DNA of 29,665 bases from NCBI GenBank assembly GCA_023457935.1, contig JAEXBA010000038.1, positions 1 to 29,665 on the forward strand, in the 5' to 3' direction. Below the pieces are notes generated by a model. That model saw only the letters and a program-made list of their open reading frames with translations. It was not told where the DNA came from and did no database searches. Shown here piece after piece: positions 8,163 through 15,543 of this stretch (position 1 is the first letter of the stretch; the number at the start of each line of letters is the position of its first letter). The position numbers were made by a program, and so were the translations under genes. The stretch comes from Bacteroidota bacterium. GTDB lineage: Bacteria > Bacteroidota > Bacteroidia > Flavobacteriales > Weeksellaceae.

Positions 8163-9431
8163 CTAAAAACTGAACAACGGTATTCCGTCCATCATGGCAT
8201 TCACTTTTTTGCGAACATCAGCAATTACATTGTCGTCTTTTATATTATCAACCACATTGGAAATAAGTTCCGCAATCGTGTCCATATCGTTTTCTTTCAG
8301 TCCTCTTGTGGTAACCGCAGCGGTTCCCAAACGGATTCCGGAAGTTGTAAAAGCGGATTTATCATCAAACGGAACCATGTTCTTGTTGCAGGTAATATCG
8401 GCTTTCACCAGCGCTTTTTCGGTTTCTTTTCCGTTTACGTTTTTGTTTCTGAGATCAACAAGCATTAAATGGTTATCGGTTCCACCCGAAACAATTTCAA
8501 AACCACGGTCAATCATTGATTTAGCTAAAGCCTGCGCGTTGGAAACGACCTGTTTAGCATAGACCGCAAATTTTGGATCCAATGCTTCTCCGAACGCCAC
8601 CGCTTTTGCAGCAATCACATGTTCCAACGGACCGCCCTGAATTCCGGGGAAAACAGCTCCATCCAAAACCTGACTCATCATTTTCGTTTCGCCTTTTGGT
8701 GTTTTATGTCCATAGGTATTTTCAAAATCTTTACCCATCATGATTAGTCCACCTCTTGGTCCCCGCAAAGTTTTGTGGGTTGTTGTCGTTACGACATGGC
8801 AATGTTCAAATGGTGATGATAGCAGACCTTTTGCGATTAAGCCTGCAGGATGCGCAATATCTGCCCAAAGTGTTGCACCCACCTCATCCGCAATTTCTCT
8901 GAATTTTTTGAAATCCAAATCTCTGGAATATGCGGAATAACCTGCAATCATCATTTTCGGCTTCACTTCCAATGCTTTTTGACGCACGTTTTCGTAATCA
9001 ATTAAACCGGATTCCCGTTCTACTCCGTAGAAATTTGCCTGATACTGTATTCCCGAGAAGTTCACGAAAGAACCGTGGGTTAGATGACCACCCATTGAAA
9101 GATCAAGTCCCAAGATAGCATCTCCCGGCTTTAATACGGCCAAATAAACCGCAGCATTGGCCTGAGATCCTGAATGTGGCTGAACATTAGCATATTCAAC
9201 CCCGAAAAGCTGTTTTGCCCGTTCGATAGCCAAGCTTTCTACCTGGTCTACCACCTCGCAGCCGCCGTAATATCTTTTTCCGGGATAGCCTTCTGCATAT
9301 TTATTGGTTAAGACGCTGCCCATGGCTTTCATGACATTTTCGGAAACGAAATTTTCCGAGGCAATCAGTTCAATTCCGTGGGTTTGTCTGTCTCTTTCCT
9401 GTTCGATAAGCTCGAATATTTGGTCGCTCAT
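8163..9431 (-). CDS. glyA: Serine hydroxymethyltransferase
   Basis: Cytosolic PLP enzyme interconverting serine plus tetrahydrofolate with glycine plus 5,10-methylene-tetrahydrofolate, the main one-carbon source for purine, dTMP and Met synthesis. Length 422 is normal. Clear motifs: LIASENFVS (22-30), NKYAEGYPGKRYYGGCE (43-59), PHSGSQANAAVY (85-96), DIAHPAGLI (191-199) and VVTTTTHKTLRGPRGG with the PLP lysine at 220. It has its own candidate promoter (9469-9476) and is the first gene of the left-running series that continues into the dehydrogenase 36 bp away. No oddities in the sequence. Confidence 0.98.
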   Translation of the reverse strand: MSDQIFELIEQERDRQTHGIELIASENFVSENVMKAMGSVLTNKYAEGYPGKRYYGGCEVVDQVESLAIERAKQLFGVEYANVQPHSGSQANAAVYLAVLKPGDAILGLDLSMGGHLTHGSFVNFSGIQYQANFYGVERESGLIDYENVRQKALEVKPKMMIAGYSAYSRDLDFKKFREIADEVGATLWADIAHPAGLIAKGLLSSPFEHCHVVTTTTHKTLRGPRGGLIMMGKDFENTYGHKTPKGETKMMSQVLDGAVFPGIQGGPLEHVIAAKAVAFGEALDPKFAVYAKQVVSNAQALAKSMIDRGFEIVSGGTDNHLMLVDLRNKNVNGKETEKALVKADITCNKNMVPFDDKSAFTTSGIRLGTAAVTTRGLKENDMDTIAELISNVVDNIKDDNVIADVRKKVNAMMDGIPLFSF

Positions 9432-9468
9432 AATTTATCTGAGGTTTTTAATGTTTTCGTTTAATCCT

Positions 9469-9476
9469 CAAATTTA
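9469..9476 (-). promoter_or_regulatory. Candidate -7 element of glyA
   Basis: The minus strand reads TAAATTTG, a full match to TAnnTTTG, about 38 bp before the glyA ATG. It lies in the 126-bp divergent gap shared with the small gene at 9558. Confidence 0.5.
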
Positions 9477-9522
9477 CTCAAAATTCAAATCATAAGAAAC
9501 TGCCCGAAGCAAATTAAATGAT

Positions 9523-9530
9523 TACTTTTG
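9523..9530 (+). promoter_or_regulatory. Candidate -7 element of the small gene at 9558
   Basis: TACTTTTG matches TAnnTTTG and predicts transcription beginning some 20 nt before the ATG at 9558. An in-frame TTG overlapping this element is therefore unlikely to be the true start. Confidence 0.5.
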
Positions 9531-9557
9531 CGCCCTAACCGATTTAATTTCCACATA

Positions 9558-9851
9558 ATGAGCAATAAAAAGTATAAAAAACAGGTATTGAAATCACTGA
9601 AAAACCTGGCCTATTCTGAACATCATCTTCTTGAAACCATGACCAGCATGATGCTTCTGAAGGAAATGAAGAAAAACAATATTGAATTTAAGAAAGGTGA
9701 TACCTTTTCGTTTGAAGACAATATTTTTGATTACAGCCCGGATAAAAACATCAGAAAAATTGCAAAACTCCGCAAGAAAATGCTGAAAACTATGAACAAG
9801 CTGGTTGAGAAAAATAATTTCAAGGACAAGGAAATCTCTTTTCTTGCCTGA
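9558..9851 (+). CDS. Small basic helical protein, unknown function
   Basis: A 97-residue protein starting MSNKKYKKQ; I do not recognise the family. It is rich in Lys and predicted mainly helical: residues 1-40 hold an amphipathic stretch with a Met/Leu cluster (METMTSMMLLKEM-like spacing), the middle has FEDNIFDYSP, and the end is a Lys/Met-rich helix. No signal peptide, membrane helix or cysteine. It is a real gene by its promoter element, ATG just downstream, clean codon use and a strong terminator 20 bp after the stop. It is monocistronic. A nucleic-acid or ribosome-associated role is only suggested by its charge. Confidence 0.7.
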   Translation: MSNKKYKKQVLKSLKNLAYSEHHLLETMTSMMLLKEMKKNNIEFKKGDTFSFEDNIFDYSPDKNIRKIAKLRKKMLKTMNKLVEKNNFKDKEISFLA

Positions 9852-9870
9852 TTATTTTCTGCGATAAAGA

Positions 9871-9907
9871 AAAAAGCTGGTTCAGTAAATCTGAACCAGC
9901 TTTTTTT
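9871..9907. terminator. Bidirectional Rho-independent terminator
   Basis: A 15-bp perfect stem (AAAAAGCTGGTTCAG, loop TAAAT, then its complement) flanked by A and T tracts on both sides. It separates the convergent small gene (stop at 9851) and DUF72 gene (stop at 9909) and should serve both. Confidence 0.9.
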
Positions 9908-9908
9908 A

Positions 9909-10793
9909 TCAGAATTTATTCTTTACATCAGCCATCTCCGGAACATGAATTTCGGTATTCCATTCCGCATTCATCTTTTCAATAAAATGTGCGGAAAGTA
10001 ACGGTGAAGCTTTTTCAACATTCTGGTGAACAAAGAAATAAACATGCTGAAGACCTTCTTTTTTCCATTTTGAAAGCCGCTCCAGCCAGTCGTCCAGTCT
10101 TTCGTAATCGCTTTCTGCATTGGCTCCAACATATCGGACGAAAGCAGTTGGCGTCGTTAAGCGCATATGAAGCATATCGCGTCTTCCGGCAGTGTCCACA
10201 ATGATATTTGTAATATGATGATCTTCAAAAAGCTGACAGGTTCTGTTGAAAATTTCTTCGTCTGTAAACCATTCACTGTTTCTCAGTTCAACAGCCAGCG
10301 GAACTTCCTGAGGCCATTTTTTAATGAAGTTTTCAAGCCGCTCGTAATCTTTTGGTTTAAAATTGTCGTGAAGCTGCAGAAAAACCATTCCGAGTTTTTC
10401 ATCGAAATTCAAAACCGATGTCGCAAACTGCGTCACCACATCATCAACGTTCAAAAGCCGGCGGAAGTGTGAAACCGTATTGGTGATTTTTGGAAAAAAC
10501 TTAAAATCTGCAGGCGTTTTTTCTTTCCAGGTCTGAACCTGATCCGGCGAAGGCATTCCGTAAAAAGTAGCGTTCAGCTCGATGGAATTGAACTGCGTAG
10601 CGTAGTAAGTAAGTTCGTCTTTTGTTCCTTTTGGATAAAAACCTTTCAGATCGGTTTTGTTCCATTTTGCACAGCCGATGGAAATATTTTCAAGGCCTTT
10701 TTTGTTGGTTTTGAGGATTTCCGCAGTACGTTTATGGTCTTTTGGAAGCGTAAAATCAATTTGTGAAGGATCTTCAACCTGTCCGAATTTCAT
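9909..10793 (-). CDS. DUF72 (YecE-like) family protein
   Basis: A 294-residue cytosolic protein of the DUF72 family, a TIM-barrel-like fold whose biochemical role is not established. Recognisable blocks: IGCAKWNKTDLKGFYPKGT, the YYATQFNSIELNATFYGMPS segment that is the family hallmark, FFPKITNTVSHFRRL, AVELRNSEWF, and near the end HVYFFVHQNVEKASP. Length is typical for the longer flavobacterial versions, which carry an N-terminal extension of about 35 residues before the conserved IGCAKW. It is divergent from the histidine-kinase gene across an 83-bp gap and ends at a shared bidirectional terminator. It appears to be transcribed alone. Confidence 0.9.
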   Translation of the reverse strand: MKFGQVEDPSQIDFTLPKDHKRTAEILKTNKKGLENISIGCAKWNKTDLKGFYPKGTKDELTYYATQFNSIELNATFYGMPSPDQVQTWKEKTPADFKFFPKITNTVSHFRRLLNVDDVVTQFATSVLNFDEKLGMVFLQLHDNFKPKDYERLENFIKKWPQEVPLAVELRNSEWFTDEEIFNRTCQLFEDHHITNIIVDTAGRRDMLHMRLTTPTAFVRYVGANAESDYERLDDWLERLSKWKKEGLQHVYFFVHQNVEKASPLLSAHFIEKMNAEWNTEIHVPEMADVKNKF

Positions 10794-10861
10794 TTTATAT
10801 TTTTTTTAACGTCTAAAAATAAGAAATATCCGTCGTAAAATATTTCAATAAAACTAATTTC

Positions 10862-10869
10862 TATATTTG
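10862..10869 (+). promoter_or_regulatory. Candidate -7 element of the two-component operon
   Basis: TATATTTG matches TAnnTTTG, 7 bp before the ATG at 10877. The transcript would then be leaderless or nearly so. No -33 TTG is evident. Confidence 0.45.
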
Positions 10870-10876
10870 CGACGCC

Positions 10877-12586
10877 ATGAAACGCGCTTTCCTATTATTT
10901 TTAATTTTAATTTCTGCTTTCTGCCACAGTCAGCAACCGTTTAAAGAAATTAAATCTTCTGCAGAGCAGCAAGTGCGTTATTCGGATTATAAATCGGCGA
11001 TTGAATTAATCAACAATAATTACAGCCGTTTTAACGACACTCAGAAAACCGATCTGAACAATATAAAAATTGATGCGCTGGTAAATCTGGAGTTTCTGGA
11101 TGTTGCACTGGAACTTTCACAGGAAAACCTCGACAGAGATCTTACTCCGGAACAGGAATTTAAAACGCGCATTCAGCGGGCCCTGATTTTTGAGATTACT
11201 GAAAAAGATGAAAACTGCGAAAAGGAACTGAACCGCTGTGAAAAAATATTAGATTCCAATCCTTCTTTAAAACCAAAAAATTACACCAGTTTTCTGATTA
11301 GGAAATCCTCTTTCTACCGTGTGAACGGCTTCAAGGAAAAAGCTTTTGATTTTGCTCTGCAGGCAAAAGATTATGGTGAAAAGGTAAATGATGAATTCAG
11401 TTTATCTTCCGCGTATATGCTGGTTGCCTTTTGTTATGCTGCTGAGCAACCTTTAAATACGGAATATTTTTATCAGCGTGCCCTGTCTTTGGTTAAAAAA
11501 TACCGCAATTATACCACTGTTGAAAGTATGTACGGAAATTTTGCGGAATATTATATCGGCCGCAAGGATTTTAAAACCGCGAAAATGTATGCAGATTCGG
11601 GATTGAGTATTTCGCCAAAATCGAATGTTTTGAGCGGAAAATCATCTTTATATCTTATGAAAAGTAAGATTTTTGAAAAAATGAATGATAGTGATTCTGC
11701 TCTTCATTATTATAAACTTTACAATTCCGTACACGAGCAAAGCCTGAATGAGCGCCGCGATCTGAAAATAAGTGAACTGGATTATGATTATAACCTCAAA
11801 AAAGAAAAATTACAGAAAAAACAGCTGGAAACCCAAATTTTAGCAACGCAGCGCTACAACAGTATTCTCATCGTTTCATCGGTAGTTCTTACCGTTTTAC
11901 TGGCGCTTTTGGGAATTCAGTTTTTATTGCTGAAAAAACGTAAGGAGAAAATTGAAATTCAAAAAGAAAATATCGCTGTTCAAAAAGAAGATCTGGAAAA
12001 AAATCTGGAGCAGAAGAAATTTCTTGTGAAAGAACTCAATCACCGCGTTAAAAACAATCTTGCCGTTATTCTGAGTCTGGTAGATTTCCATAAAGATGAA
12101 TCCCAAAACACTGTTGACCGCGAAAAATTTAAAAAGCTTCATGAGCGCGTGCAGACCATTTCCCTTGCGCACGAACTGTATTCGTACAATATTAATACAT
12201 CAGACAGTTCACACATCAAAATCCGCGATTATACCGATAAAATCCTGGAAACCCATAAAGTAACTTCGTCCCGGAAAATGGAGTATGAAAATTTGACTGA
12301 AGACATTGAACTGGCTGTAGATAAAGCTTTGCCGATTGGTTTGATGCTGAATGAACTCATAACAAACGCACTGAAACATTCCAATGCACCATTTTTGAAG
12401 TTGAATTTTTCGCTGACAAAAACCGATGGTGGCTTTACATTGAAATTTGGTGACAACGGAACAGATTTTTATGAAAATCCCGAAACCAATTCTCTTGGAC
12501 TTACCATTATAGAAGGTATGACGCAGCAGCTTAGCGGAAGTTTGGAACGGAACGGATCCAGTTATACCATAAATTTTCCGGAATGA
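10877..12586 (+). CDS. TPR-sensor histidine kinase, HisKA_2 type
   Basis: A 569-residue sensor kinase. Signal peptide at 1-19 (ending CHSQ), then a periplasmic helical region of TPR-like repeats (about 30-300; for example SLYLMKSKIFEKMNDSDSAL), a coiled coil, one membrane helix at about 328-351, a cytoplasmic coiled coil (352-382), then the kinase. The dimerisation box ELNHRVKNNLAVILSL gives His389 as phospho-acceptor and is HisKA_2-like. The ATPase has LMLNELITNALKHS (N-box around Asn493 and Asn497), GDNG (Asp526) and LGL (540-542). It overlaps the LytTR regulator by 4 bp (ATGA), so the two are translationally coupled. The signal is not known; TPR sensors usually read protein partners. Confidence 0.9.
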   Translation: MKRAFLLFLILISAFCHSQQPFKEIKSSAEQQVRYSDYKSAIELINNNYSRFNDTQKTDLNNIKIDALVNLEFLDVALELSQENLDRDLTPEQEFKTRIQRALIFEITEKDENCEKELNRCEKILDSNPSLKPKNYTSFLIRKSSFYRVNGFKEKAFDFALQAKDYGEKVNDEFSLSSAYMLVAFCYAAEQPLNTEYFYQRALSLVKKYRNYTTVESMYGNFAEYYIGRKDFKTAKMYADSGLSISPKSNVLSGKSSLYLMKSKIFEKMNDSDSALHYYKLYNSVHEQSLNERRDLKISELDYDYNLKKEKLQKKQLETQILATQRYNSILIVSSVVLTVLLALLGIQFLLLKKRKEKIEIQKENIAVQKEDLEKNLEQKKFLVKELNHRVKNNLAVILSLVDFHKDESQNTVDREKFKKLHERVQTISLAHELYSYNINTSDSSHIKIRDYTDKILETHKVTSSRKMEYENLTEDIELAVDKALPIGLMLNELITNALKHSNAPFLKLNFSLTKTDGGFTLKFGDNGTDFYENPETNSLGLTIIEGMTQQLSGSLERNGSSYTINFPE

Positions 12587-13230
12587 ACAACAAACGCATA
12601 CTGATTATTGAAGACGAAATGCTGATTGCGCTTTCTTTGAAGAAAATGTTACAGCCGCATTTTACTTCAGAAGATATCGCCGGAAGTTACGATGAGGCAA
12701 AAACCCTCATGAACCTTAAAAAGTTTGATCTTGCCTTGATTGACATTTCCTTAAAAGGTGAAAAGACCGGCCATGATGTGGCAGATTTCATCAACGATAC
12801 TGTGAAGATTCCTTTTATTTTCACTACTGCTCTCACGGATCCGGAAACATTACAGAAAATTCTTTCCCAGAAACCTGCTGCTTATCTGTCAAAACCCGTT
12901 CAGAGAGAGAATCTGATCACCGCGGTTGGTTTGGCTTTGCAGAATTCGGAACAGCACTTCACACTCGAAATCGGTAAACAGACCTACCGTTTTAAGCCAT
13001 CTCAAATCCTGTACGCCGAGTCGGACCACATCTACGTTAATCTGCACTTCGAAGAAGGCGAAAAACTTTTGCTTCGCACTACCCTTTCTCACCTGGAAGA
13101 AATTCTGCCTGAAAAATATTTCAAAAGAATCAACCGCAGCGTCGCAGTTAATCCGGAACAGATTACCAAAACGGTTTCAAACCGGATTTTCATCGGCGAA
13201 AATGAATTTAAGAGCTCAAAAAACTTCTGA
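12583..13230 (+). CDS. LytTR-family response regulator
   Basis: A 215-residue regulator. The receiver domain (1-120) has acidic Glu10 and Asp11, phospho-acceptor Asp54 in LIDISLKG, and Lys104 in LSKP. The LytTR DNA-binding domain follows (about 130-212), with the typical ILYAESDHIYVNLH and YFKRINRSVAVNPEQI blocks. Members of this family bind pairs of short direct repeats about 21 bp apart; such a pair lies 24 bp downstream of this stop. The C-terminus ends abruptly at SSKNF. A one-base shift at an A6 run (13218-13223) would extend it with SDNLKN-like residues, so a small C-terminal frameshift is possible. Partner kinase is the overlapping upstream gene. Confidence 0.93.
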   Translation: MNNKRILIIEDEMLIALSLKKMLQPHFTSEDIAGSYDEAKTLMNLKKFDLALIDISLKGEKTGHDVADFINDTVKIPFIFTTALTDPETLQKILSQKPAAYLSKPVQRENLITAVGLALQNSEQHFTLEIGKQTYRFKPSQILYAESDHIYVNLHFEEGEKLLLRTTLSHLEEILPEKYFKRINRSVAVNPEQITKTVSNRIFIGENEFKSSKNF

Positions 13231-13253
13231 TAACTTGAAGAATTAAAGCGTTT

Positions 13254-13285
13254 TTCAGAACAAAAATATCGCTGTTCAGAACAAA
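13254..13285 (+). promoter_or_regulatory. Direct repeat TTCAGAACAAA x2, 21-bp period (candidate LytTR operator)
   Basis: Two identical 11-bp copies at 13254-13264 and 13275-13285, start to start 21 bp (two helical turns). They lie just upstream of the -33 region of the promoter at 13312 and directly after the LytTR regulator gene. Confidence 0.55.
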
Positions 13286-13311
13286 TTTTAAGCGCGAAAA
13301 TGATCATCGTT

Positions 13312-13319
13312 TAATTTTG
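13312..13319 (+). promoter_or_regulatory. Candidate -7 element of the small gene at 13336
   Basis: TAATTTTG matches TAnnTTTG, 16 bp before the ATG. There is no good -33 element at the expected distance, which is what a promoter dependent on an activator bound at the upstream repeats would look like. Confidence 0.5.
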
Positions 13320-13335
13320 AAAAAAAAATTAATAG

Positions 13336-13731
13336 ATGTTAAAAATTGTACACTTGTGCGGATTCCTTAAAATTCCGGGAATGCTGCATCTTCTCGCAAA
13401 CCTGTTTCCAGGCAGTATTTTTATTGAAGATTCTAATTCTCAGCGCCAGTTTTTCATCCCTGCAAAAGCAGAAAACGGCGTAAATGTTTATAAAGGTTGT
13501 TACCTGGGTAAACCCGCAAAAATTGAGTGGTCTGCGAAGGAAAACCGTTGGGAGATGTCGATTTTTACAAGAAGAAAAGATGTTTTAATTTTTTACTCAG
13601 GTTATTCTTCCTCAGAAACGCTGCCTCATCATGACGAAAACAGTTGGAAATCTCTCTACGACTGCTGCGAATTGGTAAAAATTGAAAGTGTGAGAACCAA
13701 AAAGAATCCTGCAGAGCTGCAACTTGCATAA
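13336..13731 (+). CDS. Small orphan protein, copy A of a two-member paralog family
   Basis: 131 residues, function unknown. From residue 57 on it aligns without gaps to the product of the minus-strand gene at 16956-17333: shared pattern YKGxYLG, AKxEW, WExS, FYSxY, SWKS and a Cys near the end, about 26 identities over 62 positions by eye. The N-terminal 30 residues are hydrophobic (IVHLCGFLKIPGMLHLLANLF) but broken by charges and Pro, so a membrane anchor is uncertain; a later ATG at residue 16 is an alternative start. The conserved part is rich in Trp, Tyr and Lys and probably a small beta fold. It follows the LytTR regulator by 105 bp with its own promoter and the direct repeat, so it is a likely target of that system. 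Confidence 0.75.
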   Translation: MLKIVHLCGFLKIPGMLHLLANLFPGSIFIEDSNSQRQFFIPAKAENGVNVYKGCYLGKPAKIEWSAKENRWEMSIFTRRKDVLIFYSGYSSSETLPHHDENSWKSLYDCCELVKIESVRTKKNPAELQLA

Positions 13732-13733
13732 AA

Positions 13734-13756
13734 AAACCGCAGAATTTCCACGGTTT
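13734..13756. terminator. Weak hairpin between convergent genes
   Basis: A 6-bp stem (AAACCG / CGGTTT) with an 11-nt loop, preceded by an A tract and followed by a T-rich stretch. It is too short to be a confident terminator but lies exactly between copy A and nrdA, which converge here. Confidence 0.4.
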
Positions 13757-13790
13757 GTCATTTTCAATTTTCAACTGTCAATTTTCAATT
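13757..13790. repeat. TCAATTTTCA-type low-complexity repeat
   Basis: Two imperfect copies of GTCAATTTTCAATT in tandem, spaced by about 20 bp. Simple repeats of this kind are common in flavobacterial intergenic DNA. It fills the rest of the 61-bp convergent gap before the nrdA stop. Confidence 0.6.
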
Positions 13791-13792
13791 AT

Positions 13793-15451
13793 CTAAGCTT
13801 CACACGAAGAGCAGCTTACAAAGTTTACCATAAGCTCTTTGGAAACAGACGAACTTCTCTGATAGTAAAGGGTTTTTACGCCTTTTTTCCATGCTTCAAT
13901 GTAAAGATAGTTAACGTCTTTCACCGGCATTGTGGAAGGAATCTGAAGATTCAGCGACTGTGCCTGATCGATATACTGCTGTCTTTGCGCGGCCTGAGAT
14001 ATAATCTCCATCGGAGAAATCTCACGGAATGTCTTGAATACTGCTTTTTCGTCTTCAGTAAGTTCATTCAGATGCTGCACAGAACCGTGATTCAGCATAA
14101 TTGTTCTCCACGTTTCCTCATTGTCAAGACCCTTTTCTTCCAGAAGTTTCTGAAGATATTTATTCTTACGCATGAAGTTTCCTTTTGCCAAACCGGCTTT
14201 GTAATAGTTTGATGCAAAAGGTTCAATTCCAGGTGAAGTCTGTCCTAAAATCGCCGAACTTGAAGTTGTTGGAGCCACTGCCATTAAAGTCGTGTTTCTC
14301 ATGCCATACCCTTTCAGAATTTCAGGTTCGCCATAAATATTGGCCAGTTCTCTTGAGGCCTGTTCTGCCTGTTCTTTGATATGACGGAACGCTCTTGCGT
14401 TGAACTGTGTCGCCTGGAATGATTCGAATGGAATCATATTTTTCTGAAGATAGGAATGATAGCCCAAAACGCCCAAACCAAGCGCTCTGTGACGCATTGC
14501 GAAATTTCTTGCGCCCTGCAGATAGTAATTTCCTTCTGTTTTTTCGATGAATTCTGAAAGTACCGCATCCAGGAAATAAATTGCAAGTTTTACTGCATTG
14601 GTATCCTTCCATTCATCATAAAGTTCAAGATTCATTGATGAAAGACAGCAGATGAACGACTCTTCTCTTGTTGAAGGAAGCATGATTTCTGAACAGAGAT
14701 TGGACGCATTTACCGTTAATCCCAAATCCTTGTAAACCTGCGGTTTGTTTCTGTTTACGTTATCGCTGAAGAAAATATACGGAAGACCTTTCTGTTGGCG
14801 GCTTTCCAGAACCCGGGCCCAAACTTTTCGTTTCTCCATATCGCCGTCAATCATGTCCTGCATCCAGTAATCCGGAACGCAGACACCGGTAAACAGGTTC
14901 TGAATCGGGCTTCCGATATCTTTAATCGACAGAAATTCTTCAATATCACCGTGATCAATATCGAGATACGCTGCAAAAGCGCCTCTGCGAACTCCACCCT
15001 GTGAAACCACATCCATGGAAGTATCGAAAAGTTTCATGAAGGAAACCGCTCCGGACGATTTTCCGTTGTCGGTAACGGCAGTTCCGCGGTTACGGAGTTC
15101 ACCGAAATAACCGGAAGTTCCGCCACCGATTTTGGTCTGCATAATTACTTCGCCCATTTTATGGGTAATTCCTTCAATACTGTCCGGAACGTGAACATTG
15201 AAACAGGAAATCGGTAACCCGCGCTGTGTTCCCATGTTGGCCCAAACCGGTGAAGAAAAGGAAATCCAACCTTTCGTAATCATTTCCTCAAAAGCCGGCT
15301 GAAGCTCAGGTTTATAAAGACGTCTTGCTGCGGCCGTCGTAATTCTTTCGATGGCGCCTTTTACGGTTTCACCTTTTAAGAGATAACCGCGGTTCAGCAT
15401 TTGCTCGGACTCATCATTAAGCCACCAGATATCGTTTTTTTGCTCTTCCAT
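13793..15451 (-). CDS. nrdA: Ribonucleoside-diphosphate reductase, catalytic subunit alpha
   Basis: Reduces NDPs to dNDPs with the radical supplied by the NrdB subunit encoded upstream. In 552 residues the catalytic set is present: Cys83 (ISCFNVHVPD) pairing with Cys268 (ICCLSSMNL) as the redox couple, NLCSE at 251-255 with the thiyl Cys253 and Glu255, the tyrosine relay Tyr529-Tyr530, and the C-terminal Cys547/Cys550 shuttle (SCSSCEA). It starts directly in the catalytic core: there is no N-terminal ATP-cone, so dATP feedback inhibition through alpha is not expected. This short form is usual for flavobacteria. It follows nrdB by 92 bp on the same strand. Confidence 0.95.
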   Translation of the reverse strand: MEEQKNDIWWLNDESEQMLNRGYLLKGETVKGAIERITTAAARRLYKPELQPAFEEMITKGWISFSSPVWANMGTQRGLPISCFNVHVPDSIEGITHKMGEVIMQTKIGGGTSGYFGELRNRGTAVTDNGKSSGAVSFMKLFDTSMDVVSQGGVRRGAFAAYLDIDHGDIEEFLSIKDIGSPIQNLFTGVCVPDYWMQDMIDGDMEKRKVWARVLESRQQKGLPYIFFSDNVNRNKPQVYKDLGLTVNASNLCSEIMLPSTREESFICCLSSMNLELYDEWKDTNAVKLAIYFLDAVLSEFIEKTEGNYYLQGARNFAMRHRALGLGVLGYHSYLQKNMIPFESFQATQFNARAFRHIKEQAEQASRELANIYGEPEILKGYGMRNTTLMAVAPTTSSSAILGQTSPGIEPFASNYYKAGLAKGNFMRKNKYLQKLLEEKGLDNEETWRTIMLNHGSVQHLNELTEDEKAVFKTFREISPMEIISQAAQRQQYIDQAQSLNLQIPSTMPVKDVNYLYIEAWKKGVKTLYYQRSSSVSKELMVNFVSCSSCEA

Positions 15452-15457
15452 GTTGTT

Positions 15458-15493
15458 AGATTTTAGACATCAGATTTTCTGATGCCAGATTTT
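15458..15493. repeat. Triplicated AGATTTT repeat with hairpin in the nrdB-nrdA gap
   Basis: AGATTTT occurs at 15458, 15472 and 15487, a 14-15 bp period. The middle copy forms a perfect hairpin (CATCAGA, 3-nt loop, TCTGATG, 15468-15484). With no T tract it is more likely an mRNA structure or degenerate intergenic repeat than a terminator. Confidence 0.55.
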
Positions 15494-15543
15494 GATGATA
15501 ATTTCCGTCTGATACTCCGTTTCGGGATACCCGACTTCTAAAT

